Assembly: GCA_017996175.1 (NCBI GenBank) | Contig: JAGOHK010000012.1 | Location: forward strand, 1-64,000 | Length of the DNA: 64,000 nt | Source: Leptospiraceae bacterium | Lineage (GTDB): Bacteria > Spirochaetota > Leptospiria > Leptospirales > Leptospiraceae | Direction: 5' to 3' | In this document: in pieces, positions 50,339 through 58,516 of the stretch | How the letters are laid out: every line of letters starts with the position of its first letter | How positions within the stretch are numbered: the stretch's first letter is position 1 | The notes under the pieces: generated by a model | The model's database searches: none | What the model was told of the DNA's origin: nothing | Seen by the model: only the letters and a program-made list of their open reading frames with translations | Program-made: the position numbers and the translations under genes

Positions 50339-51439
50339 ATGAACAAAACCGTAGAGCTAAAACAAACTACCGCTGAAAATTGGACAAACTGGAAATGGCA
50401 TCTCCAAAATCGCCTAACCGATCCATACGAATTAAAAAACCACATACCGATTTCCGAAGAAGAAGAAAAAGTATTCCAAGCCGCAGATGAGTTTTTTACT
50501 TTTGGAGTAACGCCCTACTATCTTTCTTTAATTGATCCAAATAATCCAAATTGCCCAATTCGATTACAAGTTGTTCCTCGTGCAGGAGAATTAACCCGCC
50601 ATCCACTCGAACGAATTGACCCACTGGGCGAAGAAGCTCACATGCCAGTAAAAGGGGTTACTCACCGTTATCCTGATCGTGCCCTCTGGTATCTCTCCCA
50701 CAACTGCGCGGTGTTCTGTAGATTCTGCACGCGCAAACGAAAAGTTGGAGAAAGTAGTAATACTCCCCGCTCCGAAGATTGGGATGACGCCCTCAAATAC
50801 TTCCAAACACATACAGAACTGAGAGAAGTAATCCTCTCCGGAGGAGACCCACTTTCTCTTTCCGATAACCAGATACTCTATATTATCCGCGAATTAAAAA
50901 AGATTCCACACCTAAATCATATCCGAATTCATACCCGTTATCCAGTAACACTCCCCTTTCGCATCACAGACGAATTATGCGAAGGACTAGCAGAATTTTT
51001 CCCGCTTTTTATGGTAACTCATTTTAATTCTGCTGCCGAATGCACGGCAGATGCAGCAGAAGCAATAAAACGACTTTCGACCAAAGCCCATATAACTGTA
51101 TTGAATCAATCTGTTCTCATGCGAGACATCAACGACACCCCCGAAAAGCTATCTGCCCTAAATTACGCACTCGTAAAAATGGGAGTTAAGCCCTATTATC
51201 TCCACCAATGCGATGAAGTGTTTGGAAGCTCTCACTTTCGAGTTCCGATACAGGAAGGGATCGAGTTAATGAAAAAACTCCGCGGATTCAATAGTGGAAT
51301 CACAATTCCATCCTACGTAGCCGATCTCACCGGCGGTGGAGGCAAAGTTCCATTACCCACGGATTACCTACAAAAGACGAACGTAGAGTCTTATATTTTC
51401 CAGAATTACAAAGGGGATGAGTATGAGGTTAGGAAATAG
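50339..51439 (+). CDS. epmB: Lysine 2,3-aminomutase family radical SAM enzyme (EpmB-like)
   Basis: A 366-residue radical SAM protein. The cluster motif is C-A-V-F-C-R-F-C, with the family's S-G-G-D-P-L and a PLP-binding region near the C-terminus (P-S-Y-V-A-D). EpmB makes (R)-beta-lysine for EF-P. The length is nearer to EpmB than to the longer catabolic KamA, and epmA and efp are in the window, which supports the assignment. A KamA-type lysine catabolic role cannot be excluded. Confidence 0.82.
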   Translation: MNKTVELKQTTAENWTNWKWHLQNRLTDPYELKNHIPISEEEEKVFQAADEFFTFGVTPYYLSLIDPNNPNCPIRLQVVPRAGELTRHPLERIDPLGEEAHMPVKGVTHRYPDRALWYLSHNCAVFCRFCTRKRKVGESSNTPRSEDWDDALKYFQTHTELREVILSGGDPLSLSDNQILYIIRELKKIPHLNHIRIHTRYPVTLPFRITDELCEGLAEFFPLFMVTHFNSAAECTADAAEAIKRLSTKAHITVLNQSVLMRDINDTPEKLSALNYALVKMGVKPYYLHQCDEVFGSSHFRVPIQEGIELMKKLRGFNSGITIPSYVADLTGGGGKVPLPTDYLQKTNVESYIFQNYKGDEYEVRK

Positions 51440-51448
51440 TTCTCAGTA

Positions 51449-51634
51449 TCAACCTATTGCCCGAACATCGGAAGCGATAGAATTTTCATTTAAATTTCTT
51501 CTGTTCAAAATAATTTTTATTCCTGTTATAGCCACCCAAACATAGACTATTAGAGTGTATGATAAAATACCCCAAATATTAGCCAATTCGAATAGATCAA
51601 AAATTGGACCAATCAATGTTATTAAAAATGTCAA
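51449..51634 (-). CDS. Possible small membrane protein
   Basis: A 61-residue frame with two hydrophobic stretches (T-F-L-I-T-L-I-G-P-I and L-S-Y-T-L-I-V-Y-V-W-V-A). There is no ribosome site before its TTG start. It may be a real small gene or a remnant. Confidence 0.25.
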   Translation of the reverse strand: MTFLITLIGPIFDLFELANIWGILSYTLIVYVWVAITGIKIILNRRNLNENSIASDVRAIG

Positions 51635-51676
51635 GAAAAATGCAATAGAACTAAAATCCTTCTGATTTTCGCATAA

Positions 51677-52063
51677 CTACCAAACCGCAACTTTCGGAAA
51701 CAACTTCAAAATGCGACGATCTTTGGTAAGAAGTTTCAGCTTATACGCAATAGCCGTTGCGACAATAATTCTATCAAAAGGATCTCGATGCGAATCTAGT
51801 TTGATACTTTCAATAAGAGCAGGTCTATCAAAAGAAAGAATTTTAAAATTAGGAGTGCTATCAATATAAGAAAAAATATCGCCCATATCAATTTCCAAAC
51901 GCCCGATCTCAACTAGGTATTGAATTTCCAAAATGGATAGAGAAGATATGAAAAAATTATTTTCTAGTTTCTCAAGAATTTTCAAAACTTTCTTAGAAAG
52001 AGATTTTTCGTCTAAATGCCAATAGATAAAAGTATGGGTATCGAGTAAAAAATCTGTTTCCAT
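51677..52063 (-). CDS. PIN-domain toxin (VapC family)
   Basis: A 128-residue PIN nuclease with F-L-L-D-T-H-T-F-I-Y-W, S-I-L-E-I-Q, and R-D-P-F-D-R-I-I-V-A-T-A, the subgroup with DTHxxxW and DPFDR. The antitoxin stop TAA is followed directly by its ATG (TAAATG). Confidence 0.9.
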   Translation of the reverse strand: METDFLLDTHTFIYWHLDEKSLSKKVLKILEKLENNFFISSLSILEIQYLVEIGRLEIDMGDIFSYIDSTPNFKILSFDRPALIESIKLDSHRDPFDRIIVATAIAYKLKLLTKDRRILKLFPKVAVW

Positions 52064-52312
52064 TTATTTTGGTAAAACCAGATATTCCTTGAGTTCTTTA
52101 TCTGCATCTTCTAGATTACCTAAAATCTTGCCGCTCACTTTATTAGAAGCGGCAATTGTTTTAGAAGAATGCGTTAGTCGATCTAATTGCTTTTGAGAAA
52201 TGATATAAAGATTTTCAGTGCGGGTTTTAATGCAAACCATCTCTCCCTTTCTTACTGTTTCGAGGGTATTAAAAAGATTATTTCGAAGTTCTGTCGGTGC
52301 AAGGAGTATCAT
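52064..52312 (-). CDS. Phd-type antitoxin
   Basis: An 82-residue protein with the N-terminal Phd pattern L-R-N-N-L-F-N-T-L-E-T-V-R-K-G-E and I-I-S-Q-K-Q-L-D-R-L. It pairs with the PIN toxin downstream. Its ATG lies six bases after the -10 box, so its mRNA is probably leaderless. Confidence 0.82.
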   Translation of the reverse strand: MILLAPTELRNNLFNTLETVRKGEMVCIKTRTENLYIISQKQLDRLTHSSKTIAASNKVSGKILGNLEDADKELKEYLVLPK

Positions 52313-52347
52313 ACGTACACTATAAAATGTACGTTTTTATCTGTCAA
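52313..52347 (-). promoter_or_regulatory. Promoter and operator of the fourth vapBC-like pair
   Basis: On the minus strand TTGACA (52347-52342) and TATAGT (52324-52319) are 17 bases apart. ACGTACA/TGTACGT (arms 52328-52334 and 52313-52319, spacer eight) is a perfect inverted repeat over the -10 box and the transcription start, directly before the ATG. Confidence 0.7.
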
Positions 52348-52392
52348 ATACTACTTTTAAAAAATTTCCTTTATACCTTCGCGGTAAATATC

Positions 52393-53424
52393 CTACTTCT
52401 TTATCTCAAATACGCTTTTGTTTTCTTGAATCCAAAGGAGAAGGCGTGTTATCCCCTCATGAGGTTTGATCTGAGGGTTAAAACCGAATTTGCGCGCCAT
52501 GGAAATGTCGCATATAAAATATCGCATATCGCCTGGACGTTCTGCTTCGAAGATAATTTCTTGTTTGCGACCAAGAATTTCTCCGATCATATAGATACAT
52601 TCTAGAAGAGAAATTTTATGTTCTTTAGCACCACCAATATTATAGGTGCCGGAGATTTGGTTTTGGAAAAAGTTGAAATAACTCTCAGCACCATCAGTTG
52701 CGTGTAGAATATCGCGGGTTTGTTTTCCTGTTCCAAAGATACGGAGAGGTAAACCAAATACAGAACGAATGGCAAAGTTAGCTACCCACCCATGATCTTC
52801 TCCGCCAAATTGGCGTTCGCCGTAGATTCCAGTAAAACGAAAACTAGCCGCGGATACTCCGTACATGTCACGATAGGTTTGCACATAATGTTCAGCAGCC
52901 ATCTTAGAAGCATGAAGAGGAGAAATTTTTCCTACCATTACTGGTTGTGTTTCTGAAATTTCAACCGGATTACGGATATATGCAGTTTCGCCTTCGGTGA
53001 GTGTATCATTGATCGAATTTCCGTAAACGTGAATTGAACTCGTATTTACAACTGGAATTTTTCTTTTTCGAGCAACTTCTAAAACGTTAAACGTCCCAAC
53101 AACGTTAGTTGTCATATCTAGCTCAGGATCTTCCCATGAAATAGTCATCGCTGGTTGTGCTGCTGTGTGAATGATGAAATCACAACCTTCTGTTCGATCA
53201 AGTAGATGTTCTAAATTACGAATATCTCCCTTCACCATTGTCACGCCTAGTTTTTTCAAATAATTCCAGTTAAAATCTCTTGTGGCATCTGTTCCGTAAC
53301 CTGTACGTTTTAATTCGTATTTGGTCATGCTATCGTAGCTCACTACTTCCCAGCCTTTTTTGATAAACGACTCACATACATGCGACCCTAAAAATCCACA
53401 TCCACCTGTTACTAATACTCTCAT
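52393..53424 (-). CDS. NAD-dependent sugar epimerase/dehydratase (extended SDR)
   Basis: A 343-residue extended SDR. The Rossmann motif is V-T-G-G-C-G-F-L-G-S, with H-T-A-A-Q-P-A and S-S-I-H-V-Y-G. The usual catalytic Y-x-x-x-K is L-H-A-S-K here: the Lys is kept but Leu stands at the Tyr position, with a His next to it. The R-F-T-G-I-Y-G-E block is present. It lies two bases downstream of the nucleotidyltransferase-glycosyltransferase gene, so it probably acts on a nucleotide sugar. Confidence 0.85.
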   Translation of the reverse strand: MRVLVTGGCGFLGSHVCESFIKKGWEVVSYDSMTKYELKRTGYGTDATRDFNWNYLKKLGVTMVKGDIRNLEHLLDRTEGCDFIIHTAAQPAMTISWEDPELDMTTNVVGTFNVLEVARKRKIPVVNTSSIHVYGNSINDTLTEGETAYIRNPVEISETQPVMVGKISPLHASKMAAEHYVQTYRDMYGVSAASFRFTGIYGERQFGGEDHGWVANFAIRSVFGLPLRIFGTGKQTRDILHATDGAESYFNFFQNQISGTYNIGGAKEHKISLLECIYMIGEILGRKQEIIFEAERPGDMRYFICDISMARKFGFNPQIKPHEGITRLLLWIQENKSVFEIKK

Positions 53425-53426
53425 AA

Positions 53427-54902
53427 TTACTCATCTCCTTTTTTGTTTCTAAAATCTTCTCTTTTTTTCTTAAACGCAATCTTCATAATAGCCGCTGCTT
53501 CTTTAAATGCATCTTTCCATTTATATTCTTGAGTCTCGACTGGTTTGAAATAAGAAATTGGAATTTCGATACAACGCATATGAGCACGAATAATTTCAAT
53601 CATCATTTCGACAGTGTACGTTTTTCCCTGTACTTCGAGAGATGGTTTAATCCTATTATAGGAATCTTTCCAAATTGCCATATAATGACAGTCCACATCC
53701 GTAAATCTTGGTTCTTGATTCCACCAAAGCACTTCAATCATTTTACCCATCAGTAAATTAATAAGACGTGGAAGAGGTTTTAAATTGGAGCCCTGCTCTA
53801 TCATCTGTCTAGTCGTGCGAGTTCCCACAACCATGTCGCAGTCTTTCATGTATTCTAAAAGTTTTGGCAAGTCCTTTGCGCGAAAAGCACCGTCAGGCGA
53901 AACGATAATCGCAATATCTCCTGTGATACGATTGAATCCTTGGCGAATCTGAACTCCTTCAAATTCTTTTTTATCTCCGTAGAAATAATGCTCAATTTGT
54001 GTCTTAAATGATTTTGCAATATCCACCGTATGATCAGAAGACTCTGCATCTACTACAAGAATTTCATGCACCTTATCTTTAAAATCAACAATGACATCAG
54101 AAATAGAACGATCGTTATTATGTGTTGGTATAATTAAAGAGATTTTATACTGGTTAAACAAATCATTTCTAACTTCATACACTGCGTAATGATAATCCTG
54201 CATAGAGTTAATATTAAAGTAATCGCATTCTATCTCTGTCGCATACACTTGATTAGTCTCTTTTGCCATTTTATCAATTACATCTGTAATTTCGATAACT
54301 CCACTCTTATGAGAGGGCGGAGTTTTTTTAAAGAATTCAAAATATTGAGGTGTAAACAAATATGACCCAAGTCCCAACCATTCATTCGGCGGATTATTTG
54401 GTTTTTCCACTAGGTTCTTAATTCTCTTACCATCGAGTTCTACGGAATAATTTTTTCGAATTCGAGATTTAACGGAGGTTCGTAAAATTCCAATCGATGC
54501 AATAATGTTTTTATTCTGTTTGTAAGTATTTAAAAACTCTTCATGATTCGTTTTGTAATAATATTCATCTCCCAAAATCAAAATAAATGGTTCACTTATT
54601 TTAGATTCTAGAGAGGCAACGTCACTCGCAAGACCTTTGGTTGTCCATTCTACTGCTTCAATTACAATTTTGGGTTCAGAATATTTAATCGCTTCAATTT
54701 CTTGTAGCATTTGCTCTTTTAAATGCCCAACTAAAATAAAGATTTTTTCTACTTTTAGCTTTTGATGCAATAACTCCACATTTCTGAGCAGAATAGACTT
54801 ATTTTCAACTTTAAACAAAGGCTTTGGAATGAAGTTTGTACGCGGATAAGCTCGAGTACCCTTACCCGCTGCTGCAATTACACCAATTCTAATTTTTTTC
54901 AA
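53427..54902 (-). CDS. Nucleotidyltransferase fused to family 2 glycosyltransferase
   Basis: A 491-residue fusion. Residues 1 to about 240 are a sugar-phosphate nucleotidyltransferase (A-A-A-G-K-G-T-R-A-Y-P, P-K-P-L-F, L-G-D-E-Y). Residues about 250-460 are a GT-A family 2 glycosyltransferase (L-I-I-P-T-H-N-N-D-R, D-A-E-S-S-D-H-T, V-S-P-D-G). The fusion implies that the sugar is activated and then transferred to a glycan or lipid by one protein. The next gene is an epimerase. Confidence 0.85.
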   Translation of the reverse strand: MKKIRIGVIAAAGKGTRAYPRTNFIPKPLFKVENKSILLRNVELLHQKLKVEKIFILVGHLKEQMLQEIEAIKYSEPKIVIEAVEWTTKGLASDVASLESKISEPFILILGDEYYYKTNHEEFLNTYKQNKNIIASIGILRTSVKSRIRKNYSVELDGKRIKNLVEKPNNPPNEWLGLGSYLFTPQYFEFFKKTPPSHKSGVIEITDVIDKMAKETNQVYATEIECDYFNINSMQDYHYAVYEVRNDLFNQYKISLIIPTHNNDRSISDVIVDFKDKVHEILVVDAESSDHTVDIAKSFKTQIEHYFYGDKKEFEGVQIRQGFNRITGDIAIIVSPDGAFRAKDLPKLLEYMKDCDMVVGTRTTRQMIEQGSNLKPLPRLINLLMGKMIEVLWWNQEPRFTDVDCHYMAIWKDSYNRIKPSLEVQGKTYTVEMMIEIIRAHMRCIEIPISYFKPVETQEYKWKDAFKEAAAIMKIAFKKKREDFRNKKGDE

Positions 54903-54971
54903 ACTTATACTCTCAACGCTATGATGTTTATTCTATAGATGATATTTAAAATACAATCAAGTATACTTTGA

Positions 54972-55463
54972 TTACTTTTCCATTTTATCGTCTAAAAACT
55001 TTTGAATGGAAGTTCTATCTTTTTCTAAGCTATGTTTATGAATTCCTTCAATAGCCGCCTCAACAAGAGATCCAACAAATAATACACCAGATTTAACTTC
55101 TACGTTGTATACTCTTTCGGAAAATCCATCGGAAGTTGTACGATATACGCTATGCCCTGTAATCGTAACTGCTTTCTCATTTTTAGGAGGAAAAATTTTA
55201 AAATCATGCGTATTTGTTTCCGTATTAAAAGTGGATTCTTCTAACAGAGAGGCATCATCTAAAAGTGGGACTAATACCGGTGGAAGAGAGGAGGCAAGGC
55301 TGACTTTTCTTTTTTGAAAAATCAAGTTGCCTTCCTTTTTTTCTTCGAGTAGAGTTACATTTTTAAGATCTGGAAATTTATCCAAATACTTATATCGGTC
55401 TTCGCGGGCACGAAGCAAATCAAATAGAGAATAATTAAACTTATGCGTTACTGTGTATTTCAT
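54972..55463 (-). CDS. DUF2505-like (SRPBCC fold) protein
   Basis: A 163-residue protein matching DUF2505: Y-T-V-T-H-K-F-N-Y-S-L-F-D at the start, a central V-P-L-L-D-D, and a long C-terminal helix. The family is an SRPBCC-type ligand-binding fold. Single gene; function unknown. Confidence 0.65.
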   Translation of the reverse strand: MKYTVTHKFNYSLFDLLRAREDRYKYLDKFPDLKNVTLLEEKKEGNLIFQKRKVSLASSLPPVLVPLLDDASLLEESTFNTETNTHDFKIFPPKNEKAVTITGHSVYRTTSDGFSERVYNVEVKSGVLFVGSLVEAAIEGIHKHSLEKDRTSIQKFLDDKMEK

Positions 55464-55506
55464 GAAATTTTAAACCTTTTATAAATTTATATGTTTTGTA
55501 GAATTA

Positions 55507-55803
55507 TTAATTCAAGGAAAATCTTGGAAGAATTTGCGATATATTATTATTAAACGCTAATTCATGAATTTGATAATTCATAAATCTCGCAAGTGGAAAA
55601 GAATGAAGAGTATACTCGACTTCCTTTTGAGTCTGTGCATTGATCACTGCCCAAATTCGACTTCTATCGGAAGACAAAGAGTAACTATTCAAAATTCCTC
55701 GACCCATGAGTCGATTCACTTGACTTCGTTGTTCTGGAACCAAGGACATAAATTCTTCCGAAATAAACTCCGGCAAAGCTATGTCTACCATGTATTGATT
55801 CAT
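55507..55803 (-). CDS. Muconolactone isomerase-like small protein
   Basis: A 98-residue protein with a ferredoxin-like fold pattern: P-E-F-I-S-E-E-F-M-S-L-V-P-E-Q-R, L-M-G-R-G-I-L-N-S-Y and F-P-L-A-R-F-M-N-Y-Q-I. This is the muconolactone isomerase-like domain. No other aromatic catabolism gene is near, so the isomerase reaction itself is doubtful. It follows after 43 bases the DUF2505-like gene in map order. Confidence 0.6.
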   Translation of the reverse strand: MNQYMVDIALPEFISEEFMSLVPEQRSQVNRLMGRGILNSYSLSSDRSRIWAVINAQTQKEVEYTLHSFPLARFMNYQIHELAFNNNISQILPRFSLN

Positions 55804-55888
55804 AAATAATTTCTCCTAAAATGCTAAGGGCTAAGCCCATTGCTACTGAATATAAACTTCATGTCAAGGGGAATCCAAAGAAATTTTT

Positions 55889-57289
55889 CTATTTCTTAAC
55901 GTTCTCCCGATACTCATTGTATTTTGCGATAATAACTTGCACATACTTATAAGGTTCAAGTCCACGACAATATCCATACTTAACTCCATACCCATTGTAG
56001 TATGCAGGGTCGGATAATAGCAGTATAGCCTCTGCGACGTTTTTATCCCATTTTACTGGACTTTTATTTCTTGCTCTAGCAAGAGTCATTGCATCCATTA
56101 CATGCCCCTGCCCTGCGTTGTAAGAGGCAAGAACAAATTTCACACGCTCTTCATCATCTGGAATTGTTTTTTTCCAAATCCCATCTAAGTATTTTAAATG
56201 TTTTACTCCGGCAGTAATATTTTTTCGTGGATTAGTAATTTCCCCTAAACTCACTCCAAGGCTTTGAGCGGTTGAGGGCATTAGCTGCATGAGTCCACTT
56301 GCACCCATCCAAGATTTTGCGTTGGGATTAAACCTAGACTCTTGGTGAATGAGAGCAGCTAAAAATCTCCAATCCCAACCAATAACAGCCGCTTGCTCTT
56401 TTATAATCGCATCAAACGCCGAAATATTCGATTTATTTTTAGGCTTAGAATCCAACTTTAATTCATGCATGTGAGATCTAGATTTACGATAGTATTTGTC
56501 TTGTATTTCGGTTATCGTAGATTGATTTTTTTCGATCCAATTATTTACATACTCCAATAACTCGGGAGAGTTTCGCCTAACGACCCAAGCAATCTTTTGT
56601 GGGAAACTAATCGGGAGGCTAATGTCGAGTTCACTGTAATACGCATTATTGATAAGAGCGGTCTGTTCGTCCGCAACGGTATAATCTATTTCGCCGCTAT
56701 ACACTTGTTCAATGAGTTCGTCCGTTGTAACGTTATCCGCAATCGTTTTTATATTTATCGTCCCACCTAGTTCTTCTTGGAGTTTTTTCAGACGTATATG
56801 ATAATCGGAATTAGCCCGAACATGAACGGTTTTTCCAATCAAGTCCACTGTGTTATCAATGTATTCAGTCATTTTCTTTCGAACGACAAATCCTTTTTTT
56901 CTCTGAATCAAAACCTGAGTTGTTGTCATCAGGTGCTCGGTGAATTTAAGTTGTCGTCCTTTTTCTCGTGTCACAATGGTATTAGCCGCTAGTAAATCCC
57001 CTTCCCCACTATTGAGTTTATAATCCAAATTAGCCAGATCATTCGATGCCTCGATGTCTAACTCAACACCCAAATCCTTCGTAAGTAATTTCAATAATTC
57101 GTATTCATAACCAATTGGTTGGTCTTTATAAATGAAATAACTGTTCGCATTATACGAAGTAATTACTTTTAACTTTCCCTTTCGTTTAATTTCCTTTAGA
57201 CTGAGTCGGTTCATCTCTTCCCAAACAGCAATACAGGAGAGATTTAGAATAATAACTAGAATTATAGAGCGAGATAGAACTTGTTGCAT
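55889..57289 (-). CDS. mltF: Membrane-bound lytic murein transglycosylase F
   Basis: A 466-residue lipoprotein: the signal ends L-N-L-S-C; an SBP_bac_3 domain follows (about 35-275; V-I-T-S-Y-N-A-N-S, G-Y-E-Y-E-L); then a transglycosylase SLT domain (about 300-440) with catalytic Glu in H-Q-E-S-R-F and the S-G-L-M-Q-L-M-P block. The two-domain build is that of MltF. It trims peptidoglycan from the outer membrane side. Confidence 0.92.
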   Translation of the reverse strand: MQQVLSRSIILVIILNLSCIAVWEEMNRLSLKEIKRKGKLKVITSYNANSYFIYKDQPIGYEYELLKLLTKDLGVELDIEASNDLANLDYKLNSGEGDLLAANTIVTREKGRQLKFTEHLMTTTQVLIQRKKGFVVRKKMTEYIDNTVDLIGKTVHVRANSDYHIRLKKLQEELGGTINIKTIADNVTTDELIEQVYSGEIDYTVADEQTALINNAYYSELDISLPISFPQKIAWVVRRNSPELLEYVNNWIEKNQSTITEIQDKYYRKSRSHMHELKLDSKPKNKSNISAFDAIIKEQAAVIGWDWRFLAALIHQESRFNPNAKSWMGASGLMQLMPSTAQSLGVSLGEITNPRKNITAGVKHLKYLDGIWKKTIPDDEERVKFVLASYNAGQGHVMDAMTLARARNKSPVKWDKNVAEAILLLSDPAYYNGYGVKYGYCRGLEPYKYVQVIIAKYNEYRENVKK

Positions 57290-57350
57290 AAGTATTATTA
57301 AATTAGAAATCCAATCTCAAATTGTAAAGAAATTTATTTAAAAAAAGAAT

Positions 57351-57537
57351 ACCACCGACTTGCACTGAGCCTAGTCGAACGTGTGGACACCGATAGGATA
57401 ATTAATTATTTGAGATTTTGAAAAGATATTACCTTTCTCATTGTATTGTAAAATTTCGTCGTAACTCAAACCGAAAATCATAAACCATATCCTATGTAAA
57501 AACCCGTCGGTGTTTATCGGTGTGCATCGGTGGTATT
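57351..57537. repeat. R1 element between mltF and the DsbA-like gene
   Basis: Left arm 57351-57396 (ACCACCGACTTG, CACTGAGCCTAGTCGAACGTG, GACACCGATAG) and inverted right arm 57506-57537 (GTCGGTGTTTATCGGTGTGC, ATCGGTGGTATT). The left arm repeats the composite at 118-174. The stop codon of the DsbA-like gene (57514-57516) is inside the right arm. Confidence 0.8.
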
Positions 57538-58515
57538 CTTCATCTCCTTCTCAATAACAGCGTCAAAGAACTCGTAACCTCTAGCACCAACGACTAAATT
57601 TCCATTGATGATAAAACTGGGTGTGCCTTTGATTCCCAACTTGCGTCCTTCTTTAATGTCTTCCTTGATTTCAGAAATAATTTTCTTTTGAAGTTCAAGA
57701 TTCTCCATACAGGTTTCCCATTTTCTTAAATCTACCCCGCTTTCTTTTATGTATGACGAAAGATTTTTTTTTTCGAGACTTCGATAATTTTCGAAGAGAG
57801 TTTGAAAATGCGACCAGTATTTTTCAGGTGCAATTTGTTTTACACAGTTTGCAGAAATATGCGCTTGGAAGGCATCTTCATGAATTTCTTGCAGGGGAAA
57901 ATCTTTAAATACCCAGAAGATTTTTTTGCCGTATTTTTCTCTAATCGCTTTAGAGGCAGATTGGGATTTGGCGCAGAAATGGCATTCGAAATCAGAAAAT
58001 TCGATTACAGTAACTTTTGCAAATTGATTTCCAAGGTTTGGTTCATCGTCTAATGGAATTTTACCCCAATCTACTTTTGTCATATCTAAAGTTTTGAGTT
58101 CAATTTTTAGATTTACTTCCTGTACGATTTTGTACCAAGCAATTCGATTTGAAATTTTATTTCGTTCATTTGCTAAAGCTTCTACTCCTAAATTTTCTAA
58201 CCCAGAAGGTTTGTATTTGTTGTAATAGGCTTGGAGTTCTTCGTCTTCTATTTCTCGTATTAACTTCTCATGGTATTCTTTCGCATTTTTGAATCCTTTT
58301 GATTTTGCAAAATCGTCTAACACCCTGTAATCCTCTTTGGAGCGCAGGACTTGTGAAATTTGAGATTCTGTTGGCAGGAACAAATCCTTAGTATCCGTTA
58401 TTTTTCCTTGAGAGACTTTATTGCAACTAAGGGAAATAAGAATTAGGAAAATTAAGAGTTGTAAAATTCCCCCTGCCCCTTGCGAAAGGCATTGTGATAA
58501 GGTTTGTTTTTTCAT
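57514..58515 (-). CDS. DsbA/thioredoxin-fold lipoprotein
   Basis: A 333-residue protein. The lipoprotein signal ends L-I-S-L-S-C (Cys31). A helical region follows, then a thioredoxin_4/DsbA-type domain (about 155-330) with active site C-H-F-C and cis-Pro G-T-P-S-F. It is a periplasmic thiol oxidoreductase, the group often joined with vitamin K epoxide reductases or lipoprotein exporters. The last residues (N-T-T-D-A-H-R) come from repeat R1, and part of the signal peptide is from another repeat (58465-58489). Confidence 0.85.
   Translation of the reverse strand: MKKQTLSQCLSQGAGGILQLLIFLILISLSCNKVSQGKITDTKDLFLPTESQISQVLRSKEDYRVLDDFAKSKGFKNAKEYHEKLIREIEDEELQAYYNKYKPSGLENLGVEALANERNKISNRIAWYKIVQEVNLKIELKTLDMTKVDWGKIPLDDEPNLGNQFAKVTVIEFSDFECHFCAKSQSASKAIREKYGKKIFWVFKDFPLQEIHEDAFQAHISANCVKQIAPEKYWSHFQTLFENYRSLEKKNLSSYIKESGVDLRKWETCMENLELQKKIISEIKEDIKEGRKLGIKGTPSFIINGNLVVGARGYEFFDAVIEKEMKNTTDAHR
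58465..58489. repeat. Copy of the CCTTTCGCAA...CAGGGGG repeat inside a signal peptide
   Basis: Read on the minus strand: CCTTTCGCAAGGGGCAGGGG, GAATT. It aligns with 50302-50330 with a few small gaps. It codes for the C-L-S-Q-G-A-G-G-I portion of the DsbA-like protein's signal peptide. Confidence 0.55.
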
Positions 58516-58516
58516 T

